DNA of 64,000 nt from Rhodobacteraceae bacterium EhC02. Its GTDB lineage: Bacteria > Pseudomonadota > Alphaproteobacteria > Rhodobacterales > Rhodobacteraceae. Every line of letters begins with the position of its first letter. Position 1 is the first letter of the stretch. The notes under the pieces were generated by a model, which saw nothing but the letters and a program-made list of their open reading frames with translations, made no database searches and was not told the DNA's origin. This document shows positions 46,955 through 55,304 of this stretch, in pieces. Location: positions 186,001 through 250,000 of the forward strand of contig LXYH01000006.1 in the NCBI GenBank assembly GCA_001650895.1, given 5' to 3'. Both the position numbers and the translations under genes were made by a program.

Positions 46955-47776
46955 ATGATCCAGACACCCAGACTGACCGATCGCAGCGCCCTGACCCGCA
47001 ACCGCATCCGCGCCAGGCGGAACCCTGCCCTGTTCCTTCAGGAAGAGGCCGCCGCCGAGATCAAGGATCGCCTGGAACTGGTTAACAGGTCATTTACGTC
47101 CCCAGCTGTCGTGACGGGTCTGTCGCAGCTTTGGCACTCCGTCATGCCGGATGCGCGAATCGTCGCAGATGAAGATGTCCTTGATCTGCCCGAAGCTGCG
47201 CATGATCTGGTGATCCATGCCCTGTCCCTGCACTGGGCCAGCGATCCTGTCGGTCAACTGATCCAGGCCAGGCGCGCGCTGCGCCCGGATGGTCTGTGCC
47301 TTGTGTCCCTTTTCGGCGGCCTGACCCTGCACGAATTGCGCAGCGCCCTTGCCGAGGCCGAAGCGCGCATCACTGGTGGTTTGTCGCCGCGCATCCTGCC
47401 GATGGCCGAGATCCGCGATCTGGGCGGGTTGCTGCAACGCGCGGGCCTTGCCCTGCCAGTTGCGGACAGCGTAAGCCTGACGGTCAGCTATGCCGATCCT
47501 TTTGCCTTGATGCGGGATTTGCGGGCGATGGGCGAAGGCAATGCCCTTGAGGCGCGCCTGCGCCGCCCTACCCGCCGTGCCGTCCTCGAGGAAGCGGCAA
47601 GGATCTATGTCGACCAGCATGGCGATGGCGAGGGTCGCATCCCCGCGACCTTCGAAATGATATTCCTCAGCGGTTGGGCGCCGGATGACAGTCAGCCCAA
47701 ACCATTGCGCCCGGGAAGTGCGCAGGCACGGCTTGCAGATGCCCTTGGAAGCATCGAATCGAAGCTGCAAGATTGA
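46955..47776 (+). CDS. SAM-dependent methyltransferase-fold protein, BioC/NDUFAF5-like
   Basis: The 273-residue protein has a degenerate class I methyltransferase fold. DLVIHALSLHWASDPVGQL (the SLHW segment), LRPDGLCLVSLFGGLTLHEL and FEMIFLSGWAPD are typical of BioC and of mitochondrial NDUFAF5, a complex I assembly hydroxylase. Motif I is weak (no clear GxGxG), as in NDUFAF5 relatives. The absence of bio genes nearby and the NDUFA9-like gene at 7.4 kb lean towards a complex I assembly role, but this is an inference. It is divergent from comF across 17 bp, and hemH follows after 66 bp. Confidence 0.8.
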   Translation: MIQTPRLTDRSALTRNRIRARRNPALFLQEEAAAEIKDRLELVNRSFTSPAVVTGLSQLWHSVMPDARIVADEDVLDLPEAAHDLVIHALSLHWASDPVGQLIQARRALRPDGLCLVSLFGGLTLHELRSALAEAEARITGGLSPRILPMAEIRDLGGLLQRAGLALPVADSVSLTVSYADPFALMRDLRAMGEGNALEARLRRPTRRAVLEEAARIYVDQHGDGEGRIPATFEMIFLSGWAPDDSQPKPLRPGSAQARLADALGSIESKLQD

Positions 47777-47842
47777 CGATCCGCCAAGAACCTTTATGTC
47801 CCCTGCTGACCCATTCAAAATTCAAGATGAACGAGGGCCCAG

Positions 47843-48925
47843 ATGCTGGATGCCACTTCGACCGAAACGACACAGACCAACGCCGCAAGGCCGCCAATGT
47901 CACCCGCCGATCACCCGAAGGTGGCGATGGGGAAAGTTGGTATTCTCGTGGCCAACCTGGGCACGCCGGATAACTACGATTACTGGTCCATGCGGCGTTA
48001 TCTGAACGAATTCCTGTCGGATCGACGCGTTATCGACTACAGCCCATGGCTTTGGCAGCCGCTTCTGCAGCTCATCATCCTCAGCAAGCGGCCTTTCAGC
48101 AGCGGCAAGAACTACGAGTCCATCTGGAACCACGACAAGGGCGAAAGCCCGCTGATGACGATCACCAAGGACCAGACCGCCAAGATCACCGAGGCGATGA
48201 AGGCCCGGTACGGCGACAATGTCATGGTGGATTTCTGCATGCGATACGGCAATCCCTCGACCAAGTCGAAGGTGCGGGCGATGGTGGATGCCGGATGCCG
48301 CAAGATCCTGTTTTTCCCGCTTTATCCGCATTACGCCGGCGCAACATCGGCCACGGCGAACGATCAGTTCTTCAGGGCGCTGATGGATGAAAAATGGCAA
48401 CCGACAGCCCGTGTCGTTGATCCGTATTACGAGCATCCGCTCTACATCGAAGCCTTGGCACAATCAGTTGAGCGCGCCTATGCCCAGGAAGAGCACAAGC
48501 CCGAAGTGCTGGTCTGTTCGTATCACGGCGTTCCGAAACGCTACCTGATGGAAGGCGATCCCTACCATTGCCAGTGCCAGAAGACGACGCGACTGTTGAT
48601 GGAGCGGCTGGGCTGGGACAAGACCCAGATCGTGACGACCTTCCAGTCACGGTTCGGACCGGAAGAATGGCTCAAGCCCTATACGGTCGAAGAAGTGGCG
48701 CGCCTTGCCAAGGAAGACGGCAAGAAACGCATCGCGGTTATTGCGCCTGCATTTTCAGCCGACTGCATCGAAACGCTTGAAGAGATCAACGAAGAGATCA
48801 AGGAAAGCTTCGAAGAGGCCGGTGGCGATCACTTCACCTATATTCCCTGCCTCAACGACGACGATGCCCATATCGCGGCGCTGAGCGCGGTGATCGAGGA
48901 CAACCTCAAGGGTTGGCTGGATTGA
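47843..48925 (+). CDS. hemH: Ferrochelatase
   Basis: HemH inserts Fe(II) into protoporphyrin IX in the last step of protoheme synthesis. Motifs: GILVANLGTPDNYDYWSMRRYLNEFL written in part as VANLGTPDNYDYWS, the metal-ligand histidine in CSYHGVPKRYL, CQCQKTTRLL, TFQSRFGPEEWLKPYT, and the catalytic Glu in PAFSADCIETLEEI. At 360 residues it has a short N-terminal extension relative to the core. The start at 47843 has a weak GAGGG site; an internal ATG lies later in the extension. A strong terminator follows 49 bp after the stop. Confidence 0.96.
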   Translation: MLDATSTETTQTNAARPPMSPADHPKVAMGKVGILVANLGTPDNYDYWSMRRYLNEFLSDRRVIDYSPWLWQPLLQLIILSKRPFSSGKNYESIWNHDKGESPLMTITKDQTAKITEAMKARYGDNVMVDFCMRYGNPSTKSKVRAMVDAGCRKILFFPLYPHYAGATSATANDQFFRALMDEKWQPTARVVDPYYEHPLYIEALAQSVERAYAQEEHKPEVLVCSYHGVPKRYLMEGDPYHCQCQKTTRLLMERLGWDKTQIVTTFQSRFGPEEWLKPYTVEEVARLAKEDGKKRIAVIAPAFSADCIETLEEINEEIKESFEEAGGDHFTYIPCLNDDDAHIAALSAVIEDNLKGWLD

Positions 48926-48973
48926 CCTGCGGCGGCGCGCGATCTCCGCGCGACGCAGATCCCGAGACAAATA

Positions 48974-49002
48974 AAAAAGGCGGTGTAAAACACCGCCTTT
49001 TT
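48974..49002. terminator. Bidirectional terminator between hemH and a small-protein gene
   Basis: AAAAAGGCGGTGT / ACACCGCCTTTTT forms a perfect 13-bp stem with a 3-nt loop and A/T tracts on both sides. It serves hemH on the plus strand and the small gene at 49025-49207 on the minus strand. Confidence 0.92.
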
Positions 49003-49024
49003 CTTTGTCAGTAGAGAGCTGAAA

Positions 49025-49207
49025 TCAGCTTGCGACTGCTGCTGCAACCACTGCCAGGATCAGCAGCGGAACCAGAACGCCGCCGCCCGAGGAGCCAGCG
49101 GTTTCTTCAACAACAACCGGCGCTTCCATAACGGGCTCAGCCATGTTGCCAGCATATGCGGTGGAAGCGGCAGCGGTAACAGCAGCAGCGAGAACGAGTT
49201 TCTTCAT
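49025..49207 (-). CDS. Small exported/membrane protein, 60 residues
   Basis: The ATG at 49207 is preceded by a strong GGAGG. The product starts with a signal peptide (MKKLVLAAAVTAAASTAYAG), then a short acidic/hydrophobic region (EAPVVVEETAGSSGGG) and a C-terminal transmembrane stretch (VLVPLLILAVVAAAVAS). Similar small proteins are found next to hemH in Rhodobacteraceae and are sometimes named ferrochelatase by error; the protein has no chelatase features. The function is unknown. Its own promoter is likely upstream near 49270-49310, where TAATAC and TTGGAT-like elements occur on the minus strand. Confidence 0.8.
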   Translation of the reverse strand: MKKLVLAAAVTAAASTAYAGNMAEPVMEAPVVVEETAGSSGGGVLVPLLILAVVAAAVAS

Positions 49208-49344
49208 GTTAACCTCCAGATAATCGGCTGGCGTGCAAAGCACACCAAGCACCCAAGACGTACCTCGTATTATTGTCTAAAGCAGTAATCCAAGGCAATT
49301 GCAAATCTGCACGCACCTGTTTTCAGTGCTGCAAGGGAATGTCG

Positions 49345-49947
49345 TCAAATTAGCAACACCTGTGTTCCAACTTTGGTCATTCCATACAATTCGGCAATAT
49401 GTTCATTGTAAAGACCGATGCATCCGTTGGAGGATCGCCGCCCGATTTTGCGCGTATCATGGGTTCCATGAATACGGTAATAGGTCCAGCTGAGATAAAG
49501 CGCATGTGTACCCAGCGGGTTGTCGGGACCGGGGGGCACGAAGTCGGGCCATTCCGGATTCCGCTCTTTCATCGAGGGGGTTGGCGCCCAGCTTGGGCCT
49601 TCCACCTTGCGAATCACGGAAGTGCGACCGCGCCGCGTCAGATCCTCGGACAAGGGCACGCTGGACGGGTAAAGTTTGTAGGTCGTTTGATCTTCGTCCC
49701 AGAAATGCAGCGCGCGCGAATCGATATCCACCAGCACCGCGCCGTTGCGCAGATCCGAGAAATAGGGCCGCCAGTCCAGTGTGCGGAAACTCGAGGCGTT
49801 CCGACGTACGACTTGCGACAGATCACGCTCCACCTCGACCGTATCGGCACCGTTCACGTTCTGGGCCAAGGCCGGTGTTGCAAGAAGCGACGCGCTTCCG
49901 GCAAGAAAGACGCGCCTGTTGAAGGCTGTTCCGCGGTTATCAGTCAT
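49345..49947 (-). CDS. L,D-transpeptidase (YkuD/ErfK family), exported
   Basis: This periplasmic enzyme is predicted to form 3-3 peptidoglycan cross-links or attach proteins to peptidoglycan. An RR-containing signal segment (FNRRVFLAGSASLLATPALA) suggests Tat or Sec export. The YkuD domain occupies about residues 60-200, with the signature HGTHDTRKIGRRSSNGCIGL; the catalytic Cys is near residue 170. The start at 49947 has GGAG 7 bp upstream. The shared 21-bp motif lies 61-81 bp upstream of the ATG. It is one of two L,D-transpeptidases within 2 kb. Confidence 0.92.
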   Translation of the reverse strand: MTDNRGTAFNRRVFLAGSASLLATPALAQNVNGADTVEVERDLSQVVRRNASSFRTLDWRPYFSDLRNGAVLVDIDSRALHFWDEDQTTYKLYPSSVPLSEDLTRRGRTSVIRKVEGPSWAPTPSMKERNPEWPDFVPPGPDNPLGTHALYLSWTYYRIHGTHDTRKIGRRSSNGCIGLYNEHIAELYGMTKVGTQVLLI

Positions 49948-50007
49948 CCAAAAACTCCAAGACAGGCAAACTGTCGACGGGGCAATCTTATTGCGTGAAA
50001 GACGCAG

Positions 50008-50028
50008 TCGCAAATCAAACTGGCGTCA
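50008..50028 (-). promoter_or_regulatory. Copy 2 of the shared 21-bp upstream motif
   Basis: TCGCAAATCAAACTGGC-G-TCA on the plus strand differs at one position from the copy at 31453-31473. It lies between the divergent L,D-transpeptidase and CAP-lipoprotein genes, in the same orientation relative to the minus-strand gene as copy 1. Confidence 0.55.
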
Positions 50029-50109
50029 TTTGGCGCAGTCACGCCGAAGTGGGTTTAATATGCGGTTTCGGCAGGATAAAGCAGGCAGGTTAGCGCGGGA
50101 AAACTACAC

Positions 50110-50622
50110 ATGTTCAGACTTGCCGTCATTTTTGCCACGACTTCGCTTTTTCTGGCAGCCTGTGCAGCTCCACCTCCGCCCACTCTTGGGCCGGACGGGC
50201 GCCCATTGCCACGGGTCTACCGGATCTCTGCAGGGGATTCGGCTGAAATACAGTTCCGCATGCTTGATTCCGTCAATGCACTGCGCCAGGCGGCCGGCGC
50301 CGCCCCTATCCAGCTGAGTTCAGAGTTGACGGCAGCAGCGGCAACCCATTCCCGCGATATGGCAGTTCAGAACCGGCCCTGGCATTTCGGGTCCGACGGA
50401 TCTTCGCCGATCGACCGGGTCAGGCGCGCGGGTTATCCCGGTCAACTGCTGGGCGAGACGATTTCGGAAACCTACGAGACCGAGCTGGAAACCCTGGCCG
50501 CATGGATGGACGCACCGGACACCCGCCGCGTGATCCTGGAACCAGCGGCCCGCAACATGGGTTTCTCGTGGCACCAGGAAGCGAACGGCAAGATCTGGTG
50601 GACCTTGGTGGTGGGGAACTAA
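50110..50622 (+). CDS. CAP/SCP-domain lipoprotein
   Basis: The 170-residue protein has a lipoprotein signal with lipobox LAAC (Cys18), a proline-rich linker (APPPPTLGPDGRPLP) and a CAP/SCP1 domain: MLDSVNALRQAAGAAPIQLS, AAATHSRDMAVQNRPWHFGS, GETISETYETELETLAAWM, ARNMGFSW. CAP proteins are secreted or surface proteins of unclear biochemistry. It begins at 50110 and is followed by a clear terminator. Its divergent neighbour is an L,D-transpeptidase. Confidence 0.87.
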   Translation: MFRLAVIFATTSLFLAACAAPPPPTLGPDGRPLPRVYRISAGDSAEIQFRMLDSVNALRQAAGAAPIQLSSELTAAAATHSRDMAVQNRPWHFGSDGSSPIDRVRRAGYPGQLLGETISETYETELETLAAWMDAPDTRRVILEPAARNMGFSWHQEANGKIWWTLVVGN

Positions 50623-50660
50623 GACATCGATTCCTGCCGAACCGCAGGATCGCGACCAGA

Positions 50661-50694
50661 AAACCCCGGACACTGTTCGGGGTTTCTTTATTTT
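50661..50694 (+). terminator. Intrinsic terminator after the CAP lipoprotein gene
   Basis: AAACCCCGGAC / GTTCGGGGTTT is an 11-bp stem with one G-U pair and an ACT loop (50661-50685), followed by CTTTATTTT. It lies 38 bp past the stop and ends 13 bp before the convergent gene stop. Confidence 0.88.
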
Positions 50695-50707
50695 CAGATG
50701 CGCCGCG

Positions 50708-51208
50708 TCACGGAAAGATCGAGATCGGTGTGCCGTCCTGGACCATGGAATAGATGATTTCCATTTCCTCGTCGGTGACGGCGATACAGCCCCAGGTCCA
50801 ATCGTTCTGGCCGTTCTGCCAGCGCTTCGGGCGTCCGTGAATGAAGATATCGCCCCCCGGATCACGGCCAGCAGCCTTTGCGCGGGCGATATCCGCCTCG
50901 TTGGGGTAGGAAATGCCCAAGGATAAGTGGAAACGGCTGTTCGGGTTGCGCCTGTCGATGATGTATTCGCCTTCGGGTGTGCGCCCATCCCCTTCGAACT
51001 GCTTGTGTCCGGCCGGCGCAAAACCAAGGTGAATGTCATAGGATGCCAAAGGCCGGTCAAAATGCATCAGATGCATGCGCCGCGCCTGCTTGAACACAAG
51101 GATACGCGTCACGGGCGGGCCCTTGTAGACCTTGAACTTCGAAGGGGCGCCAGCACAAGCGGACAGCCCGAAGGGTAGCGCCAGAAGGAAAAAACGCCTG
51201 TCTAACAT
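50708..51208 (-). CDS. L,D-transpeptidase family lipoprotein-like protein
   Basis: This is a second YkuD-type protein of 166 residues. The N-terminus MLDRRFFLLALPFGLSACAG has a lipobox-like LSAC. The YkuD core has DIHLGFAPAGHKQFEGDGRTP, SLGISYPN and IFIHGRP, then TWGCIAVTDEEM, where the active Cys near residue 141 is preceded by Trp-Gly rather than the usual His-Gly or Asn-Gly. This form is common for the DpaA/YafK-like branch, which can hydrolyse peptidoglycan-lipoprotein links instead of making cross-links. Which activity it has cannot be told here. The ribosome site is weak. Confidence 0.87.
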   Translation of the reverse strand: MLDRRFFLLALPFGLSACAGAPSKFKVYKGPPVTRILVFKQARRMHLMHFDRPLASYDIHLGFAPAGHKQFEGDGRTPEGEYIIDRRNPNSRFHLSLGISYPNEADIARAKAAGRDPGGDIFIHGRPKRWQNGQNDWTWGCIAVTDEEMEIIYSMVQDGTPISIFP

Positions 51209-51291
51209 ATCTGCTCGATCTTCTTTTTTGGCAAACTGATACACGGAAACACGACCTGCAGATAGGCTGAATCGGCTTGATGGCGAAAGCG

Positions 51292-52071
51292 TTACACCTT
51301 GTCGCGGGCGTTCATCCGGTCCTCGATCGCCCTTAGCCGCGTCAGGACCTCGTCACGGTAAGCATCTGTTTTCTCGTTGCTTTCTTCCTGATGTGCATCC
51401 TGCATCGAGTTCACGACAAGACCAACCAGAAGGTTCACAACAGCAAAGGTCGTGACAAGGATAAATGGCACGAAGAAGGCCCAGGCGTAAGGATAAGCCT
51501 CCATCACGGGGCGCACGATCCCCATCGACCAGCTTTCCAGCGTCATGATCTGAAACAGCGAATAGGCGCTACGCCCAAGGGTGCCGAACCACTCGGGAAA
51601 ACTGTCGCCAAACAGCTTTGTCGCCATGACAGAGCCTATGTAGAAGATGATCGCCATCAGCAGAAACACGCTGCCCATGCCGGGCAGGGCGGTGATGAAC
51701 CCCTCGACCACACGGCGCAGGCGCGGCGCGACCGAGATGACACGCAAGACCCGCAGGATCCGCAGCGCGCGCAGGACGGACATGCCCTGCGCATTCGGCA
51801 CCAGCGCGATACCCACGATCACGAAATCGAACAGGTTCCAGGCCGAGCGGAAAAAGTTGCGCCCATGGGCGATCAGCTTGAGGACGATCTCGATCACGAA
51901 AATCGACAGGCAGATGCGGTCAATCGTCAGGATCAAGGGCCCTGCCGCAGCCATGGCGGCATCGGAGGTTTCCAGCCCAAGGGTCACCGCATTCACCAGA
52001 ATGACGGCGATCACGAAATTGGTCACCAAGGGTAGGGCCAGCCAATCAGCCAGTTTCGTCCGAAAAGTCAT
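51292..52071 (-). CDS. Bacterial voltage-gated sodium channel (NaChBac/NavAb family)
   Basis: This is a single-domain, six-helix voltage-gated channel of 259 residues that forms homotetramers. The S4 voltage sensor shows Arg every third residue (LRALRILRVLRVISVAPRLR). The pore helix and selectivity filter read MTLESWSM near residue 176, identical in type to NavAb (TLESWSM), so Na+ selectivity is expected. S6 is FILVTTFAVVNLLVGLVVNS, followed by a charged C-terminal coiled coil (YRDEVLTRLRAIEDRM). The start at 52071 has GGAG. Marine alphaproteobacteria use such channels in Na+ homeostasis and motility. Confidence 0.94.
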   Translation of the reverse strand: MTFRTKLADWLALPLVTNFVIAVILVNAVTLGLETSDAAMAAAGPLILTIDRICLSIFVIEIVLKLIAHGRNFFRSAWNLFDFVIVGIALVPNAQGMSVLRALRILRVLRVISVAPRLRRVVEGFITALPGMGSVFLLMAIIFYIGSVMATKLFGDSFPEWFGTLGRSAYSLFQIMTLESWSMGIVRPVMEAYPYAWAFFVPFILVTTFAVVNLLVGLVVNSMQDAHQEESNEKTDAYRDEVLTRLRAIEDRMNARDKV

Positions 52072-52105
52072 CGCTTGCTCCGGTAGGAAGTGGTCTTGCG
52101 CGGCG

Positions 52106-53329
52106 TCAGATATGTGGGGCCTTGAAGGCCGCCGCAAGCTCTACATGGGTCGACCAGCGGAATTGATCTACGACTTGCACCCATTCAAGGCGATAACCTG
52201 CTGACAGCAGGATTTTTGCATCACGCGCAAAGGTCACCGGGTTGCAGGACACAAAGGCAATCCGCCCGATCCGCGATTGCGCCAGCTCGCTGACCTGCGC
52301 CTCGGCACCCGCGCGTGGGGGGTCGATCACGGCCGCATCGAAGCGTTTCAACTCGTCCGGAAGCAGGGGCCGGCGGAACAGGTCACGCGCTTCGGCCGTG
52401 ACGCGTTTCAACCCTTCGGCCTGCCGCCACCCCTGATCCAGCGCCTTGACCATCGCGGCATCACCTTCGACAGCGTGCACCTCGGCCTGCGCGGCAAGAG
52501 GAAGCGCGAAGGTGCCGCACCCGGCAAAGAGGTCAACGACCCGCGCAGCACCCCCAACCGCCTCGGCGACGGACGCCAGCAGCGCCGCCTCGCCTTCGGC
52601 GGTTGCCTGCAGGAACGCGCCCGGTGGCGGGGTGACGCGCGCGGCGCCGAAGCGCTGCACCGGGGGCAACCGCATGCCCACCAGTTCGTCATCCCAGACA
52701 AGCCGGGCCAGCTTGAAACGCTCCACCTCGGCAGCCAAGGCGACCCGCAGCGGCCCGTCAAGGGGCTTGCCGCCCGTGACCATCACGTCCAGACCGCCCT
52801 CGCTCTGCGTGACCTGAACGGTCAACTCGCCCTTGCGGCTGCCACCTGTGATCGCCAGCGCCTCGGACAGCGGCAAGGCGTCCAGCAAGGCTGGCAGCAA
52901 AAGCTGACAATCGGGAATGTCGATCAACGTGTCCGAGGCACGGGCGTGAAACCCTGCCAAAGCGCCCTTCTTGGTGCGGCGGGCCGATAGGGCCGCGCGC
53001 CGGCGTGACCGGGGCGGGGATGTGAGGATGGGGCGAAACTCTGCTTCGATCCCCTGCGCAAACAGGGCCGCGCGCACCACATCGGTCTTCCAGCTGGCCA
53101 CGAAATCATCAGATGCGTGCATGACCTGGCAACCGCCGCAGGCCTTGTAGTGCCGGCAAGGGGCGGCGACACGGTTCGACGATGGCGTGATGATCCGCAC
53201 ATCCGTCAGCCTGTCACCGGTCAAGGTGCCGGTCACGACCTCGCCGGGCAGGGTCATCGAGGCGAATACAGGGCCCTGGGCGATCCCGTCGCCCTGATGC
53301 CCCAGGCGGATGATGCGATATTCTGTCAT
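52106..53329 (-). CDS. 23S rRNA m5U methyltransferase-like (RlmD/TrmA family)
   Basis: This is a class I RNA m5U methyltransferase of 407 residues. An N-terminal TRAM-like segment (RLGHQGDGIAQGPVFASMTL) precedes the 4Fe-4S cysteines C58, C64 and C67 (PCRHYKACGGCQVMH), with a fourth in DIPDCQLL near residue 150. SAM motif I is VVDLFAGCGTFALPLA, followed by DPPRAGAEAQV. The catalytic Cys is in FVSCNPVTFARDA near residue 364. The family is clear, but which rRNA position it modifies (U747 or U1939 type) is not resolved. The start at 53329 has no strong ribosome site. Confidence 0.9.
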   Translation of the reverse strand: MTEYRIIRLGHQGDGIAQGPVFASMTLPGEVVTGTLTGDRLTDVRIITPSSNRVAAPCRHYKACGGCQVMHASDDFVASWKTDVVRAALFAQGIEAEFRPILTSPPRSRRRAALSARRTKKGALAGFHARASDTLIDIPDCQLLLPALLDALPLSEALAITGGSRKGELTVQVTQSEGGLDVMVTGGKPLDGPLRVALAAEVERFKLARLVWDDELVGMRLPPVQRFGAARVTPPPGAFLQATAEGEAALLASVAEAVGGAARVVDLFAGCGTFALPLAAQAEVHAVEGDAAMVKALDQGWRQAEGLKRVTAEARDLFRRPLLPDELKRFDAAVIDPPRAGAEAQVSELAQSRIGRIAFVSCNPVTFARDAKILLSAGYRLEWVQVVDQFRWSTHVELAAAFKAPHI

Positions 53330-53368
53330 GAGGCGCGGGATACCCCGGCGCGGGCTTTGCATAAAGCC

Positions 53369-55222
53369 CTATTCGGCGGCATCCCGCAGCCCGATGAAAC
53401 CACCTGACTGGCGGTTCCAGTAGCGCGCATATAGCCCACCCGCCGCCAGTAGATCATCATGCGTGCCCTGTTCCACGATCCGGCCCGCATCCAGCACCAC
53501 AATCCTGTCCATCTGGCTGATCGTCGACAACCGGTGCGCGACGGCCAGCACGGTCTTGCCGATCATCACACGCTCAAGCGCTGTCTGGATCGAGGCTTCG
53601 ACTTCGCTGTCCAATGCACTTGTCGCCTCATCCAGCACAAGGATCGGCGCATCCTTGAGGATCGCGCGCGCCAGCGCGATCCGCTGGCGCTGCCCGCCAG
53701 ACAATTTCACGCCGCGCTCACCCAGATGGGCATCATAGCCGCGCCGCCCCTTGTGATCCTGCAGATCCTTGATGAATTCATGCGCCTCGGCCTTTTTGGC
53801 AGCGGCGATCACTTCGTCCTCGGTGGCATCGGGGCGACCATAAAGGATGTTGTCCCGGGCCGACCGGTTGAACATCGCGGTTTCCTGCGTGACCATTCCA
53901 ATTCTGCGCCGCAGGCTTTCCTGTGTCACATCGCGGATATCCTGCCAGTCGATCAGGATGCGCCCCTGCTCGGGATCATAAAGCCTGAGCAGAAGCGCCA
54001 CGAGGGTCGACTTGCCCGCACCGGAAGCACCGACGATCCCCAACTTTTCGCCCGGCTTCACCTCAAGTTCGATGTCGCTGATGCCGCCGGCATCCCGACC
54101 ATAGGCAAAGCCAAGACCGTCAAAGCGGATGCGACCCTCGGGAACCTGCAGTTCACTTGCGGCAGCGGCGTCATCCAGACGGGTGCGCGGCGTGAGGGTG
54201 TGGATGCCGTCTTCGATTTCGCCAATGTTCGAATAGATCGCCATAAGGGTGAAACTGACCCAGCCGGTCATCTGCGCGATACGGATGGAAACCGCGCCTG
54301 CGGCGACGATATCCCCCTCTGTCGCGGTACCTTGCGACCAGAAGATCAAGGTGCCGCCGATCAGAAGGACCGGCAGGATCCCCGCCAGAGTCATCAAAGC
54401 GACGCGAAACACGGCCGACAGCTTGCCGAAATGCAGCGAGGTATCACGAAACCGCTGCATCGCGCCAAGCGCGGCGCGATCCTCGTGATCGGCATGGGCA
54501 AACAGCTTGACCGTCTTGATGTTGGTGATCGTGTCGACAACCTGGCCTGATACCATCGCACGCGCGCCCGCCCGTTTGCCGGCGCGTTCGCGGATACGCG
54601 GCAGGAACCAGCGGATCAGCATGAAGTAAGCGGCAAGCCAGATGACAAAGACCAGCGCGACACGCGCATCGATTGCCAGCAGCAGGAATACCGATCCGAT
54701 CAGCGAGGCCAGGGCAAAGGCCACGACGTTGATCATCTCGACCGCGACATCGGTGATCGCGCGTGCTGTCTGCATCTGTTTCTGGGCGATGCGGCCCGCG
54801 AAATCATCGTCGAAGAACTTGACCGATTGCCCCAGCGTCCAGCGGTGCAACCGGCTAAGGACAAGCGGATTCACATTGGGCTGTACGATGATCGAATTGG
54901 CCGCCGAGGACAGACCGAAAGCCAGCGGGCGCAGGATCAGGAAGAAACCGACAGCCCCCAGGATCATGGCCATGTTGGACGCGCCAAAGAACATGTCGGG
55001 CCCGCTGGCAACCGCGCCATCGATCACCATCCCGAGGATCAGGGCGGTCCCCGCCTCAAGCGCCCCGGCCAGCGCCGATAATCCTGCAGCGAGACATAGC
55101 GCAGGCCACGACCCCGACAGCGCCCAGCGAAAGAACGCGCCCAGCGCCTGTGGCGGCGGACCTTCGGCAGGCTGGAAAGGGTCGATACGGGTTGCGGATT
55201 GCATCATGGGTCTTTCAGTCAT
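53369..55222 (-). CDS. ABC exporter, fused permease-ATPase (MsbA-like/multidrug type)
   Basis: This is a 617-residue type IV ABC half-exporter: six transmembrane helices in the first roughly 340 residues and a nucleotide-binding domain at the C-terminus. Walker A is GASGAGKST near residue 400, the signature KLSGGQRQRIALARAIL, Walker B ILVLDEATSALDS, and the H-loop VLAVAHRLSTI. It works as a homodimer or heterodimer. The substrate (lipid, drug or peptide) cannot be told from sequence. ATGs at 55222 and five codons later are both possible. No partner half-transporter is adjacent. Confidence 0.92.
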   Translation of the reverse strand: MTERPMMQSATRIDPFQPAEGPPPQALGAFFRWALSGSWPALCLAAGLSALAGALEAGTALILGMVIDGAVASGPDMFFGASNMAMILGAVGFFLILRPLAFGLSSAANSIIVQPNVNPLVLSRLHRWTLGQSVKFFDDDFAGRIAQKQMQTARAITDVAVEMINVVAFALASLIGSVFLLLAIDARVALVFVIWLAAYFMLIRWFLPRIRERAGKRAGARAMVSGQVVDTITNIKTVKLFAHADHEDRAALGAMQRFRDTSLHFGKLSAVFRVALMTLAGILPVLLIGGTLIFWSQGTATEGDIVAAGAVSIRIAQMTGWVSFTLMAIYSNIGEIEDGIHTLTPRTRLDDAAAASELQVPEGRIRFDGLGFAYGRDAGGISDIELEVKPGEKLGIVGASGAGKSTLVALLLRLYDPEQGRILIDWQDIRDVTQESLRRRIGMVTQETAMFNRSARDNILYGRPDATEDEVIAAAKKAEAHEFIKDLQDHKGRRGYDAHLGERGVKLSGGQRQRIALARAILKDAPILVLDEATSALDSEVEASIQTALERVMIGKTVLAVAHRLSTISQMDRIVVLDAGRIVEQGTHDDLLAAGGLYARYWNRQSGGFIGLRDAAE

Positions 55223-55304
55223 CGGGTTCAGGGAAGAACCTAGCCCGCAGGGTCAGCGGTCAAGAAACCCGCAATCGCGATGGGCCGCAAGGCAAGAAGC
55301 AAGA

